A DNA stretch of 64,000 bases, taken from NCBI RefSeq assembly GCF_014199415.1, contig NZ_JACIJN010000001.1:1-64000 (forward strand), written 5' to 3'. Shown here piece by piece: positions 63,700 to 64,000 of the stretch. This DNA comes from Sphingomonas endophytica. Lineage in GTDB: Bacteria > Pseudomonadota > Alphaproteobacteria > Sphingomonadales > Sphingomonadaceae. Position numbers and translations under genes: made by a program. Under the pieces are notes generated by a model, which ran no database searches, was not told where the DNA came from, and saw nothing but the letters and a program-made list of their open reading frames with translations. Position 1 is the stretch's first letter; every line of letters starts with the position of its first letter.

Positions 63700-64000
63700 T
63701 CAATAAATGTCGCGGCGGTACCGCCCCTCCGCAAGCATCCGTTCCAGGACGTCCTCACCGACGATCCCGGCGAGCGCGCCGTGTACGCCGGGCGCCATCC
63801 CGTTGATGCTGCCGCAGACATAGATGGCAGCGCCGGCCTCGATCGCTGACGCGATGCGATCCGCTGCCGCCGTCACCGCGTCCTGCACATAGCGTGGCCC
63901 GTCCCCAAGCCGCGACCATGCGGTGGTGGTTTCGGCCAATATGCCGAGCACGGCCAGTCGCGCGCGCACATTGGCGTGCAGGTCATCATGCGCCGGATGA
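63700..64000 (-). CDS. CysJ/P450-reductase-like flavoprotein, C-terminal part (runs off window)
   Basis: The last 99 or so residues of a protein open to the edge of the window (no stop before 64000). The end shows the NAD(P)H-binding terminus of the sulfite reductase flavoprotein/cytochrome P450 reductase family: YVCGSINGMAPGVHGAL and EGRYRRDIY. Such proteins carry FMN, FAD and NADPH domains. A GTG at 63969 could start a short frame, but homology-type sequence continues upstream, so the gene is partial here. The ferredoxin-type reductase gene lies downstream on the same strand. Confidence 0.85.
   Translation of the reverse strand, partial: HPAHDDLHANVRARLAVLGILAETTTAWSRLGDGPRYVQDAVTAAADRIASAIEAGAAIYVCGSINGMAPGVHGALAGIVGEDVLERMLAEGRYRRDIY

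Overview
The window reads as a chromosomal segment of a GC-rich, Gram-negative alphaproteobacterium, most likely a sphingomonad (Sphingomonas or a close relative). This is inferred from four TonB-dependent receptor loci plus a receptor remnant, the style of the secreted glycoside hydrolases, the strong C/G third-position bias, and gene types common in that order (NIPSNAP, DUF2891, UvsE). No species-level marker is present; only the 5S end of an rRNA operon is inside.

Layout. 1-412: end of an rRNA operon (5S, initiator tRNA-fMet, terminator), then about 0.9 kb with no convincing gene. 1334-5414: secreted protein, coiled-coil lipoprotein, atypical L,D-transpeptidase, type-B carboxylesterase. 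5427-12279: LysR regulator divergent from an RND-MFP-OMF tripartite efflux operon, with a 25-bp dyad abutting the LysR start codon. 12463-14938: ZnuD-like TonB receptor plus DUF2946 protein behind a possible Zur site. 15039-17482: OmpA-like lipoprotein and a cation/proton antiporter, overlapping by 4 bp. 17672-22016: Gfo/Idh/MocA oxidoreductase, SDR, GH15 and a small secreted protein. 22039-26744: UV endonuclease UvsE, YaiI/DUF188 protein, an RpfF-like (DSF synthase) crotonase, and a GGDEF-EAL protein convergent with it.

26826-31096: divergent secreted GH5-type and GH43 enzymes, then a yjcH-actP acetate transport pair. 31107-34880: PPK2 with a small zinc-ribbon membrane protein, NIPSNAP protein, FNT channel, thioesterase. 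34920-39245: tightly coupled operon of a YfiR-like periplasmic protein, a TonB-type outer-membrane receptor and a HAMP/chemoreceptor protein; this is the best candidate here for an incompletely described trans-envelope signalling system. 39413-41723: GntP permease and epoxide-hydrolase-like enzyme. 41729-47881: four-gene overlapping 5-oxoproline operon (5-oxoprolinase, DUF969, DUF979, DUF2891).

48042-49606: spore-photoproduct-lyase-like radical SAM protein coupled to a small metallophosphoesterase. 49603-54551: MFS transporter, NagX-like acyltransferase, a second chemoreceptor, and a decayed C-terminal fragment of a TonB receptor. 54597-56130: PRISE-type reductase divergent from an HxlR regulator. 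56131-61752: a well-formed promoter driving a 998-residue TonB receptor, a strong terminator, and a GH92 alpha-mannosidase. 61726-64000: cysteine hydrolase, ferredoxin-reductase-type flavoprotein, and the C-terminal part of a CysJ/P450-reductase-like protein that runs off the window.

Recurring themes are glycan scavenging (TonB receptors with GH5, GH15, GH43, GH92), envelope maintenance and signalling, and repair of UV photoproducts. No CRISPR array, complete insertion sequence or prophage was seen.
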